From the NCBI GenBank assembly GCA_963680875.1, contig OY804582.1:50114646-50178645 (forward strand): a stretch of 64,000 bases of DNA, written 5' to 3'. The DNA comes from Bathymodiolus brooksi. Lineage: Eukaryota > Mollusca > Bivalvia > Mytilida > Modiolidae. The translations under genes and the position numbers were made by a program. Position 1 is the stretch's first letter. Each line of letters starts with the position of its first letter. Shown here piece by piece: positions 1 to 9,600 of this stretch. Below the pieces are notes generated by a model. The model was not told the DNA's origin and did not search any database. It saw nothing but the letters and a program-made list of their open reading frames with translations.

Positions 1-740
1 TGCAAGACAGAGTAAAATTCTTTGAGAAATATTGAAGAGAATCTTGCCTGAAAATACACAGCTGTACATAAATGATTATCGGGTAGTAAGTAGATCATTT
101 ATAACCAGTCAAGCGATAACAACCTGTGTAGTAAATATTTCATGATATATTTCCTATTAAAACACAGTATAAAACAATATATATATTCCAACGCCAATTC
201 ATGGTCGATTTTGATCAAATTTATTTCACCAAGTGCAATATTAAATGTAGTTTCACCCTATAATTCCATCAGTTTTATAATTTATGATTTCTTTTAAGTG
301 AATCACAAACCTGAATTTCGAACGTCAAATGATAGTACATTTAAAGACACATAATTTAAGCTTGTGTTTTAACCAAGAGCATTTGAAAACAGTGCTTCAA
401 AGGAATATTTGAAAATAAATACAGAAAACTACATTTTTGCTTTTGTTGATACAAACTTTATTGAAATCAGAAATTAATGAAAATAATATGTTTACCTCAG
501 GAAAAACACACGTTACTTGGAAAAAAACTGGTAACCACTTTTGACTACCACTTTAAAAGTATGGAGATTAGGATAGGGACGACAATTTAGTCTTTTGTAA
601 CAGACAGCTACAATACTTCTACTCTTTATCGAACTCTCTCCATCTCTAGGGAGCCTACTCTCCACCACCTGGGGACATGCTGAGCAGCTCTGTTGGTTGA
701 GCCCTGGGAACCTTCACCAGTCACCATGACTTACAATAAA
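1..740. other. No gene seen
   Basis: AT-rich non-coding sequence with no convincing open frame or splice-bounded exon. A GC-richer patch at about 618-725 stands out in composition, but I do not recognise it. Confidence 0.5.
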
Positions 741-749
741 AGATAATCG

Positions 750-1085
750 TGTTAAAAAGTCCATTTACACAATTATTTCGTCAAAAACTTGGTCAAAGTT
801 TTTTTGACGGAAAATTTGTACAAAGAAAATGATAAAATTTGGTCAAAGATTGATCAAAGTTTTTATCCCAAATTACCTTTCGGTGGATTCAAAGACAAAA
901 AAAGGCTGAATTAGATCTTGATTCCGAAAAGATGTTTAGATTGGTCAATTCCCATCAAAGTTTTTAGAAAAAAGGATGAGTTTTTAGTTTGTCAAAGTCC
1001 ATCAAATTTCTTTGACAAAGTTTTTGATGCAGGAATACACGATCAAAGAACTTTGACCAAGTTTTTAATGGAAACGGGCCTTTAG
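750..1085. repeat. MITE-like element with inverted arms
   Basis: Imperfect inverted repeats bound this stretch: the left arm at 784-803 (AAAACTTGGTCAAAG core) is complementary to the right arm at 1049-1066 (CTTTGACCAAGTTTT core). The interior holds further short copies of the GATCAAAGTTTTT motif in both orientations. There is no coding capacity, so a non-autonomous DNA transposon or foldback repeat is the simplest reading. No target-site duplication was resolved. Confidence 0.45.
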
Positions 1086-1565
1086 ATAAAATTGCTATTT
1101 ACATTTTTTTAGGTAAAACAATACCAGAAAGGAAAGATGAAATATCTACATACATTAACTAGCAAGGCTGTCGAAGCTACACATGATAAAGGCAATCCAC
1201 GAATACTCATGACGATTGTCGAAAGCATGTTGAAACAATGAATTACATTGTATATTTACAAAAAGATTTAGTTGTATTGCCTGTGTAGACAGTAATTCAC
1301 AAAACAAAGTCCGTGCGAAGATGATATCCTTCAACAATTCACGTGGATTAATGCAGATGTAAATGACTCGTTACAGACATGTATTACATAGATGCCCATC
1401 CACATTAATTACTAAGATCTCAGAGTGAATTAAAAACTGGTATTTCACAGTGAAAAACTGAGGTTTACAAATGTGTGAGATTGCATTATAAAAGTAATCT
1501 ATGTTAAACATATCATTGAGTGTATGACAATGGAGATAAACACCATTTTTGGGTTAGAATTAGAG
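1086..1565. other. No gene seen
   Basis: AT-rich sequence without a supported exon. The short open frames here have no recognisable domain. Confidence 0.45.
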
Positions 1566-1569
1566 CTAT

Positions 1570-1716
1570 GGTGCTTAATGCCACTTTCAACAATATTTCA
1601 GCTATACTGTGGTAATCAGTTTTATTGGTGGATGAAATCAGAGTACCTGGAGATAACCACCGACCTGCCACAAATCACTGACAAAATGTATGATATAATG
1701 TTGTATCGAGTGGGCC
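1570..1716 (-). repeat. SINE tail copy (family 1)
   Basis: Read on the - strand, this matches the copy at 8760-9003 from the 'ACTCGATACAACATTAT' segment through the 'AATATTGTTGAAAGTGGC' 3' end. The tRNA-like head is absent or too diverged to recognise. The open frame across it is an accident of the repeat. Confidence 0.55.
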
Positions 1717-2075
1717 CTGAAGGAGGTAGACCCGGTAGGCCTTCATATGCAGTCGGGCATACGTGCTCCGGAAAATTTGGAATAGTTAAAATATTACGTT
1801 ATATTAGGTCAGACATGTACACGGCATCTTCAACAAACTAAAAGCGATTATATATTACCCAAAGTTCCAACCCACCTAAAACTGTCTTACACAGGTCACA
1901 TAATGAAACAGTCAAACTCTTACTTGATAAAAAGAGAACAGACAGGGCAGTCATTACAGTCAACATCATGTAATTAAATATAGACATCATTTAGCATAGT
2001 GGTTCTCAACCTTTTTCCCCTCATGGACCTCTTTTACTCTCAATTATTTTGGTGGACCATCATGACCATTAGATG

Positions 2076-2620
2076 AAAACGCTTATTAAGTCTCCCAAAC
2101 AAAGTTTGGGAGACTTATTGTTTTTGCTCCGTTTCTTATTATTATTATTATTATTCTTATTCTTCTTTCTTTCCGTGCACCATGAACTTGTCCACGGCAG
2201 ATCTCAGGAACAACAGGACAGAATTTCATGAAACTTGGTGGAGTTATAGATATATGTTTCTAGTTGATCCTAAAGTTTTCAGATTTGTGGTAAAGGGGAT
2301 CAAAGCTATATTTTTGGGGGTTCAAAGGGGGTGGGGGTTACTATAGAATCCTAAGGGAAACTTGAAATGTCGTACATTAATGTTGATAACTTCTAACTGG
2401 ATAATGATAGAGACATAAAATTTGACATAGTGATAGGTCACCATTAGAGGAGCAATTCTGCATTTTCAAAATGTTCAAGATGTCTGCCATTTTCAAAATG
2501 GCTGCCAAAACACGGCATGAAAATGGGGGGTAAAAATTCAACATTGTCCGATATCATCAAAATTTGATATGTGGGTAGATAGTGTCAGTGGCCGGTTTGG
2601 GAGACTTCATAATCGTTAGA
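2076..2620. repeat. Dispersed repeat beginning with a 13-bp hairpin
   Basis: The left part contains a perfect short palindrome at 2088-2117 (AAGTCTCCCAAAC, loop AAA, then its complement). The right end at about 2594-2610 repeats GTTTGGGAGACTT. Between them are a TTA-rich tract (2138-2165) and unique-looking sequence. There is no coding frame. The recurrence of the GTTTGGGAGACTT motif at both ends suggests the termini of one non-autonomous element. Confidence 0.45.
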
Positions 2621-2639
2621 TTATAATCATATCTTGTTT

Positions 2640-3888
2640 TATTTTATACTAATAAATAATTTTAGGAATTGTATTATAGAAATAGTAAATGTATATGCTA
2701 TGCTTTATTTGGAGTAAAACTAATTTAATGAAAATAAACCTGTATTTAACAACTAAATTCTATGGATCAGTTATGTACACTAGAAAAATAACTAATAATA
2801 AACCATTTGAATATACAGTAAAAATAACATGAATTTGAAGAAAAAAAATTAACCATACGCCATGTTGCTGGCAAAACAATGACTAGTATTGAGACTGAGA
2901 ATACATCAAACAAAATACCAAGACAGTATCGTTATCAGTAACCTTGCCTTTAACCTTGAGTGTGAGTGAGAGCTTGTTTGCAAGGACAGAGTGTATGAAG
3001 ACAGTGGTGTTTGCTGTTCGCAGGAGGGAGGGAGTCGTGGTGGCCCCAGTAGGCTTTACTAACAATTTGACAGTTTGTTATGTCAGAATCAATTAAATCT
3101 GAAAGTAGACTGTTGTTAACTTGGAGGACCCTTAATATCAGCAAGGATGAATTACTTTAATATGGGTAGCACAAACTTAAGATAACGCCATCATAAATAA
3201 ACTGCTATTCAGAAAAAAAGGTATATCGTGTGTATGAATGTATGTATATAATATCAGTGGTGGTGTTGTAAATGTATTTTACCAGAGTTGTGCACAGATA
3301 GATAATAATCAACAGGTATATGAAGCACAGACTCGGGTGCCAAAATGCAACAGTATCTTAAAGGCCGTTTCACACAAGTGTCAAAAGCTCAGTCCACTTC
3401 ATCTTGATCGATGATGTACGGGTGAGCACACATACCACAGTCCAAAGGCAACTCATCTTAATGTCTGTATGTTGTCTTCCGTTTCGGCAAAAACTTGCTT
3501 TTTGATAGGTGTTTCCACCCCTCACCAAATATTTCCTAATCCATTATTCTTATTTACACTTTTTTTATTTTCATTATCATCATTTTTACTTTTATACTTT
3601 CAAAGGTTGCATACATCAGATATCGACCAAATTACTTATTTAGGTTTCACATTTGTTTTAAAAAAGGAATAACTACCCCTTTACTTTTTTTTGTTATTTT
3701 GTTTCAAGTTGGAAACAAATCCTGATAATAAATTTCGGAATTTGCTGCAAAAGTAACGTCAATTTTTCTTCTCATTAGATTGAAGCTTCCCTACATATAC
3801 ACGAACTTAAAGAATAAAGTTCTTAAAGTAAATGTCTATCAATAGCTATTTTATGCTACTACATTCTTCTAAAAGTGTCCAAATTGAA
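2640..3888. other. No gene seen
   Basis: AT-rich. The short open frames on either strand lack domains, good splice context or repeat similarity that I can recognise. Confidence 0.45.
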
Positions 3889-3889
3889 C

Positions 3890-4165
3890 GAACGCCGTCA
3901 AATTTAAAATTGCACCATGTAAGCATGAATCCATCTTCAACTTTGTTTTTGCCAATAACCAGAGGCCCCTAATAATTTGGTTTATATGCCACTGAGTCAC
4001 TGTCATGACTGCCTGCTTTGTGGCACACTCCAATAGGCTATCAACTCTATTATTATGCCTGGAATCGCTCCGAAACAGAACGCCTTCAAATTTAAAATTG
4101 CACCACATAAGCAAAAATCCATCATTCCTTTTTTTTTGGCAGAAAGATGAGGCCCTGTTCTTAAG
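3890..4165. repeat. Pair of ~85-bp direct repeats
   Basis: The stretch 'CAAATTTAAAATTGCACCA' occurs at about 3899 and again at about 4087. Each is followed by a similar run (AAGC, AATCCATC, a T-rich tract, then AGAGG or TGAGG and CCC). The copies are about 190 bp apart in direct orientation. The antisense 99-codon frame across them is a product of the duplication, not a recognised gene. Confidence 0.5.
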
Positions 4166-4169
4166 CACA

Positions 4170-4985
4170 CCTAAATAACAATGGTAAATCCGGCACCCAA
4201 ATCGTAAAATCTATCTGATAAACATCATTCGTAAATTATGGCATTGCTTGGTTACTCACGATTTATTTTTGATATTCTGAATGCAAGAGGAGTATACCCA
4301 GTAATTATTCAATAGATACATATGAATTATTGAGATTTTCAAGATTAAAAAAAATCGTAAATTTATCTTAAAGAAATAACAATGTTTGTTTCCTTGTGTG
4401 ACATTAGTATAAGTGTCATCACGATCAATTATATCATTGTGTTTTCAACAATGGAAACAACTTCCTGTTTGAAACTTCTTATTAATGCAAACAAAAGTGT
4501 GAAATATATGTAATAAACAGTATTCATACATTATTGCTTTGTTGGTATGGTAGTAATTTATTTTCGATATTCTGAATGTTAGTCGCAATAGGAACGTCAT
4601 GGCAGGCAAATGTATCATAATATATAAACATGTTCCTTTTTGGAACATTGACACAAATAAAGCTGTAAAAGATATTTGTGTAATAAAAACAAAACTACTC
4701 TTGCATTTCAAATATGAAAATAAATCATTTGTAACAGAAAAAAAGATTATAATGAATTGATGAGCTATAGTACTATTGCATCCATGAATTACTACACTGT
4801 TCTGTTACTCATAATTTATTTTATATGTTTGAAATGCAAGAGTAGTTATACTATGATTCAATTTGAATTTAAAAACTTAAAAGATTAAATTAAAAAAATG
4901 TCTTTTATTGTTGTTATTCATGTTACAATCTCACAGTCATCAGTATGATAAAATAAATAGGATTATTTTGATTGATTTATTGTCA
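4170..4985. other. No gene; old internal duplications
   Basis: Similar blocks recur at about 4250-4345, 4545-4580 and 4805-4895 (motifs ATTTATTTT..GATATTCTGAATGC or variants, followed by an AAGATTAAA run). They look like decayed tandem copies of intergenic sequence. Nothing coding is supported. Confidence 0.4.
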
Positions 4986-5236
4986 ATTTGTGCTTAACGT
5001 CACTTTCAGCAATATTTCAGCTATATCATGGCAACCAGTTTTAGTGGTGGAAGAAGACGGAGTACCCGGAGAGAACTACCGACCACGGGCAAGCAATTGG
5101 TAAGCTTTATCATTTGCAGCTGCGAGTCGGGTGCACCCTTTTTGTAATTTACAAAGCCGGGTGTGAACCCACACCGTATTGGTGATAGGCTTGTATGAGT
5201 TGTTAGGTAATCCAACTACATAGCTCATTGAGCCAC
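4986..5236 (-). repeat. tRNA-derived SINE (family 1b)
   Basis: On the - strand it begins with a pol III-type head: an A-box-like TGGCTCAATGAGC and, about 60 nt on, a B-box-like GTGGGTTCACACCC. A body follows, ending in the shared tail (CCACTAAAACTGG ... AATATTGCTGAAAGTGACGTTAA). The copy at 18478-18712 matches it along most of its length. The head resembles a tRNA with intact B-box geometry, but there is no acceptor stem pairing, so it is not a functional tRNA. Confidence 0.65.
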
Positions 5237-5239
5237 CTT

Positions 5240-6244
5240 AAAATAAATAGGAGAAGTCATCATACAAATACTATCATCAATGGTAATCGACCACCAGAAT
5301 GCCCTTCTGATTTTAAAATAAGCATGCCTGATTTCATGTGTGGCTGACCACTCATTGTACTATGTAGTTTATTGTGTGAATGTTTTCTTTACACAATTTT
5401 CAGTAATACTCATCTACATATAATATATATCAATATGAGGACTATGTTCGGGTAACCAGAACATGTAGAGAAAACAACAAAAAACACTTGTCAATTGTAG
5501 GGTAAAATTCCTCACTGAAAGTACATCTTGACCTGATCTGACCATGAACTTGTAGCACAATTATAAAAGGATAAAACTCAAAATAGACATTCAGTATCAT
5601 TTAATGCACTAGGTCGTGATGGTGTTTATTTGGAACAAGTTGCAGGACTAATTTTACTCTTCAGAAGCATCTTTTCTTCGGAAGCAATGCAATTATGTTC
5701 AGCAAAAGAGTTGTACTTTGGGGTTCTTAGCGTTTGTGTATAATGTTTTTGTGGGGTTTGGGGAAGAGAGTGTATGTGCAGAACAAGGAACTTTGGATCA
5801 TGGCCCTGGAGTCGGAAGTCATGATGACAGAAACCAAGACCTCCAGCTTCACCCCCTCTATGCACAATAGGTGTGTTGTATTTTGAACAAGCTAGTCTCA
5901 ATCCTTATTTTTGTAGGCATTCTTTGTTGCAAAATCATTTGCATTTGTACATGCTGTGCGTCTTTCCAGATTACATTTGTTTTGTCCATCTTGACGGTGG
6001 CTATTATACTGCTCCCTCCAATTGATACATTGCCATTATCTTTAGTAGTGGATTCATCCAGCTCAATGGCAGATGCAGTGTCAGGGCTTGAAATAAATAT
6101 GATGTTATGTCAGATCATGGGTCTCCTTACATAAAAGGAGTGTGCATACAAGTCTTTGACGAAAAAAGGATTATTTATACTCTAATGTATACCGATATAC
6201 ATGTATACTTAGTCTCAGAAAATGCTAAGACTACTCTGAAAAGC
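5240..6244. other. No gene recognised
   Basis: Open frames on both strands overlap at 5626-6134 but show no domain. The 5640-5870 interval is less AT-rich than its surroundings, so it may be a remnant of a coding sequence. I cannot name it. Confidence 0.35.
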
Positions 6245-6245
6245 T

Positions 6246-6800
6246 TGACCATACCAAAGGGGTAAGCATAAGATACCAAAAGGGTAACCAGAAAATACCA
6301 AAGTGGTAATCAGATGATACCAAAGGATAATCAGTAGATACCAAAGTGATAATATGCAGATGTCAAATGGATAATCAGAAGATACCAAAGTGGTAATCAG
6401 ATGATACCAAAGGGGTAATCAGAAGATACCAAAGGGGTAATCTGAAGATACTGAAGATTTAAATTGCAATCAGATGATATCAAAGGCATAATCATAAGAT
6501 ATCAAAGGTGTAATCAGAAGATACTAAAGTGGTAATCAGATGATGCCAAACGGGTAATCAGAAGATACCGAAGATTAAAGTTGCAATCAGATGATACCAA
6601 ATGGATAATCAGGATATACCAAAGTGGTAATCAGATGATACCAAAGGGGTAATCATAAGATACCGAAGATTTAAGTTGCAATCAGATGATATCAAAGGTG
6701 TAATCATAAGATACCGAAGATTTTAGTTGTAATCAGAAAATACCAAAATGGTAATCATAAAACACCAAAGGGATAATCAGAAACTGTAACTCAAAGGACA
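6246..6800. repeat. 22-bp minisatellite
   Basis: About 25 imperfect copies of a unit close to ATACCAAAGGGGTAATCAGA plus two bases, with some units degraded (CCGAAGATTTAAGTTGCAATCAG). The degraded unit recurs with a regular neighbour, which hints at a higher-order repeat. The same unit occurs once at the end of the complete retroelement terminus at 6822-6905 and at 21665, so the array seems to have expanded from a transposon end. Confidence 0.75.
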
Positions 6801-6821
6801 GAAAATGCAATGGCCAAAAGT

Positions 6822-6905
6822 GTGAATATACCAAAGGGGTAATCAGAAGCCGTATATCAAAAGACAGACAATACAATGTCCAAAAAGTTTGAAGATACCA
6901 AAGGG
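6822..6905 (-). repeat. Terminus of the X retroelement family (antisense)
   Basis: It reads ACCAAAGGGGTAATCAGAAG, then a segment matching the reverse complement of the 3' ends at 53250-53330 and 61740-61830. This is the single-copy context from which the adjacent 22-bp array appears to derive. Confidence 0.55.
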
Positions 6906-6914
6906 CTGAAAATA

Positions 6915-7110
6915 GGAAATATTTAGGTGTAGCTATTAGAAATTATCTAGATAGGGGGGAGGGGCGGGTCCATATATTAAAAATATAACTACAAAGGCCA
7001 ATAAAAACTTGGGCTTCGTACGCAGAAACATGAAAAATTGTACATGTAAGGTTAAAAACCTTACTTATACATCACTTGTTATTCCGGTTGTCGAATATTT
7101 TTTGTAGAGT
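6915..7110 (+). pseudogene. CR1/Jockey-like LINE ORF2 fragment
   Basis: Translation gives KYLGVAIRNYLD, then, after a frame-disturbing G-rich insertion, YIKNITTKANKNLGFVRRNM and TYTSLVIPVVEY. These are the conserved blocks found after the reverse transcriptase palm in CR1/Jockey-type LINE polyproteins. Only about 65 residues survive, in two frames. The copy is truncated at both ends and stops where the tesmin-like relic begins. Confidence 0.6.
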
Positions 7111-7140
7111 AGGAGATATTTTTTACCATTTCAAACGGCC

Positions 7141-7566
7141 TCCTTGATGTGGAAAATTTCCTGTGCTGTCTACTTTTTCCCATCAATTAGTGAAATTAAT
7201 GAGGAACGATTCACTTTGTTTTGTAAATCAAAAAACATCCAGTGTCATCAGCTACCACCTACAAAAGACGCTTTGCAAAAACGCATACTGAGACGAAATT
7301 TCCAGGCAGCAGTTTGGAAAGCGCCTGTCAGTCGATATTCGGTCTACCATAAGCAGAAAAAACATGGATGGGTGATAGAGAAAAGATATGTTGTCCGTTT
7401 ACTTGATGGACCAGCAGCCTGCACATGAGGCATTTTGATGCTGCTAATTAGCTGTACATGTGGGTGTAAAACAAACTGCGCTACAAAACGTTGTTCTTGT
7501 ATGTCACAAGGTTTATTGTGGACATATGGCTGCAAATGCTCTGATCTTTGCCAAAACACGAATCGA
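7141..7566 (+). pseudogene. Tesmin/TSO1-like CXC-domain relic of a repeated protein
   Basis: One frame from 7144 runs through a single TGA at 7426-7428. The first part includes INEERFTLFCKSKN and LPPTKDALQKRILRRNFQA. After the stop, the same frame gives a cysteine-rich block (SCTCGCKTNC, TKRCSC, YGCKCSDLCQN) with the C-x-C spacing of tesmin/CXC motifs. I recall this combination (an LPPT-DAL block followed by CXC-like cysteines) from a multicopy, poorly characterised protein family in marine invertebrate genomes, probably element-associated. There is no good start or intron signal, and a second stop follows at about 7570. It is most likely a dead fragment, although one stop alone could be an intron or an error. 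Confidence 0.55.
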
Positions 7567-7609
7567 AGATAGTCTCTATCAGAAAGCGATAGATAAAGTG
7601 ACGATGAGG

Positions 7610-8150
7610 ATGAAGATTATAACGTGAAATCATAGTTTGAGACAAAAAGTACTGATAGTTGGATTCCAGGATCTTGACCACAAAATTAATGCAAAAGACC
7701 CCCCTTGTTTGTCAAATATATAGAATTACTCCCATTAAATTAATCTTAGTGAGATTGGAACTACAGTAATTACTGCAATATGAAGAATCGAGCAATAAAA
7801 AGTAGAGCACAGAACTTGTAGACATAACATTATTTCAACATTTTGAAATAATAAAGTAAAATTACCTCCCTTTTTTTAATTCACAAAAACAAGTGGTCTT
7901 TACATATATATGGTTATCATCTTTCTAGCATTAATGACATAAAATAAGCATATATAAATAACTGCCGAAGAAAAATAACTGAAATGATATACCATAACAG
8001 ATGAGAATGCTTGACTTTGTTTTTTCTGCTATTTTGCGGTACCCGTAAAGGTGCGCCTGTTGTACTATTTTCCGCCTATTTTAGCTGAGTACAACATTTG
8101 AATAAATAATCTACATATATTTATCCTTCGATTTGTGCAGCAAAAATGCG
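7610..8150. other. No gene seen
   Basis: AT-rich sequence with no recognised repeat family or exon. Confidence 0.4.
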
Positions 8151-8639
8151 GTCTACAGGGGTATCTAGCACCAATTTGTTTTCCGGGTCTAGCTGATGGG
8201 CAATTACGCCTTTGGTATCTTCAAACTCTTTTAATATAATAAATTTAGTACAGAAATATTCTATGTTTGCTTGTTAAATGAGAATTGTGTTTTCAATGCA
8301 AACCAAATAACGGGATTTGTATCGTACAATAAACATGGGAAATATCAATGTTCATGAATGTTCACAGGGAAAAGATGAATTGATATAATCGGACGGTCTG
8401 ACGGAAATCCACGAGTAAAGAACGGACAATTATCATTAAACAGGGTAAACATGAATAAAAGTAAATGTAATTTTTTTCGTTTTGCTTAGTTAAGGTTTCA
8501 TTGTTCAATGTCCTGAAGAAGGATTTATTTTTGTTTTCAAAAGATGCCAATACACGTTTGAAAAAAAACCCAAATGTATATCATTTATCTTGAGGACGAA
8601 GGCACTACCAATTTGTCCCTATTTATGTACTGATTTTAT

Positions 8640-9055
8640 AGTCTTACTTATTTCTTACTCCTCGGGAGCGCCTGAGTACGCCCCCGGTTTTTGTTTGGGT
8701 TCTTGTTGGTCGATCTTTATTTTTGTGTGTAGTGTGTTGTCTGTCCTTCGATTTTCGGAGGGACCGTCGTGATCGTGATCGTATGGCAGGTGAATTGTCA
8801 ACTACCTATGCAACCAGTGTCTATCACCACTATGACGTTGCGAGTTCGAATCACGTTCATGGCGAGGTGTACTCGATACAACATTATGTAATAAAGTTTG
8901 TCAGTGACTTGCGGCAAGTCGATGGTTTCCTCCTTCAGTAAAACTGAGCGCCACGTTTTAACGGAAATATTGTTGAAAGTGGTGTTAAGCACCATACATA
9001 CCCTCGATTTTCGGATTATAATTTCCCCTTTGGTATCTTCAAGCTCTTTTTAAAT
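8640..9055 (+). mobile_element. X retroelement 3' fragment split by a SINE
   Basis: Sequence matching the X-family 3' end (GGAGCGCCTGAGTACGCCCC ... GTCCTTCGATTTTCGG) is interrupted by a SINE at 8760-9003. It resumes at 9004 with TCGATTTTCGG and ends in CCCCTTTGGTATCTTCAAGC. The split at a duplicated 12-mer shows the order of insertion. A shorter scrap with the same ending lies at 8209-8232. Confidence 0.65.
8760..9003 (+). repeat. tRNA-derived SINE with target-site duplication (family 1a)
   Basis: The head contains a B-box-like GCGAGTTCGAATCAC (about 8836-8850). The body has ACTCGATACAACATTATG, and the tail ends in AATATTGTTGAAAGTGGTG. The 12-bp direct repeat TCGATTTTCGGA flanks it exactly (8748-8759 and 9004-9015), as expected for LINE-mediated target-primed insertion. 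Related copies lie at 1570 (-), 57127 and 63770. Confidence 0.75.
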
Positions 9056-9059
9056 TGCA

Positions 9060-9480
9060 TTTTTTTTAAGATTTCCTATTTTGAAGCGTTTTCATTGGCT
9101 AACCTGCATCGAGTGGAGATGTAGAAATGTTATATTTATTTATTATGTGTTATTTATGTAATAAATTAGATACTAAGTAAATTAATTAGATATTACCCCA
9201 GTTGTACCATATCTTTATAAATTAAAGTTTCCACTTCAAGTAGTAATATTTTGGAAGAGTGGATAGCGTCGCGTCCTTAACGTGTATAATTTTAAGCGAG
9301 GTGACATTTTTAAACCATGCATTGGATTGTGTGCAAACCAGATGGCGGTGAACATCAATGAACGGTCATCGCGGTGCTGACCTTTTTATTTCGTTTTCAC
9401 TTATTGATCTTCAATATATCATTTCATATGGATAAAGACCACATTAGGGATACAATTAATATTCAAATATAAAAACTAAC
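9060..9480. other. No gene seen
   Basis: AT-rich spacer without recognised features. Confidence 0.4.
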
Positions 9481-9486
9481 TTATCA

Positions 9487-9600
9487 CATCGATGGTGTAA
9501 TGATTATCGTATTCGTCTCGAATGCCGTAGATCGTGGGTTCGAGTCCCGGTCTTGTCAATAAAAAGTCATACCAGATTGAATGGAGACACACAGGGGTTT
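9487..9600 (+). repeat. tRNA-derived SINE (family 2)
   Basis: An A-box-like TGGTGTAATGAT near 9493 and a B-box-like GTGGGTTCGAGTCCCGG near 9534 are spaced as in a tRNA. An AT-rich tail follows. A second copy of this type is at 63235-63360. The flanks do not pair into an acceptor stem, so I call it a SINE rather than a tRNA gene. Confidence 0.5.

Noticed and set aside
3869..4168. 99-codon antisense frame as a gene
   Set aside because: It is built from two copies of a short direct repeat and has no domain.
6246..6800. CRISPR-like array
   Set aside because: The repeats are contiguous, without unique spacers, and the genome is eukaryotic. It is a minisatellite.
9487..9560. Possible tRNA gene
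   Set aside because: A- and B-box-like motifs are present, but there is no seven-base acceptor stem and an AT-rich SINE-like tail follows. A second copy exists at 63235.
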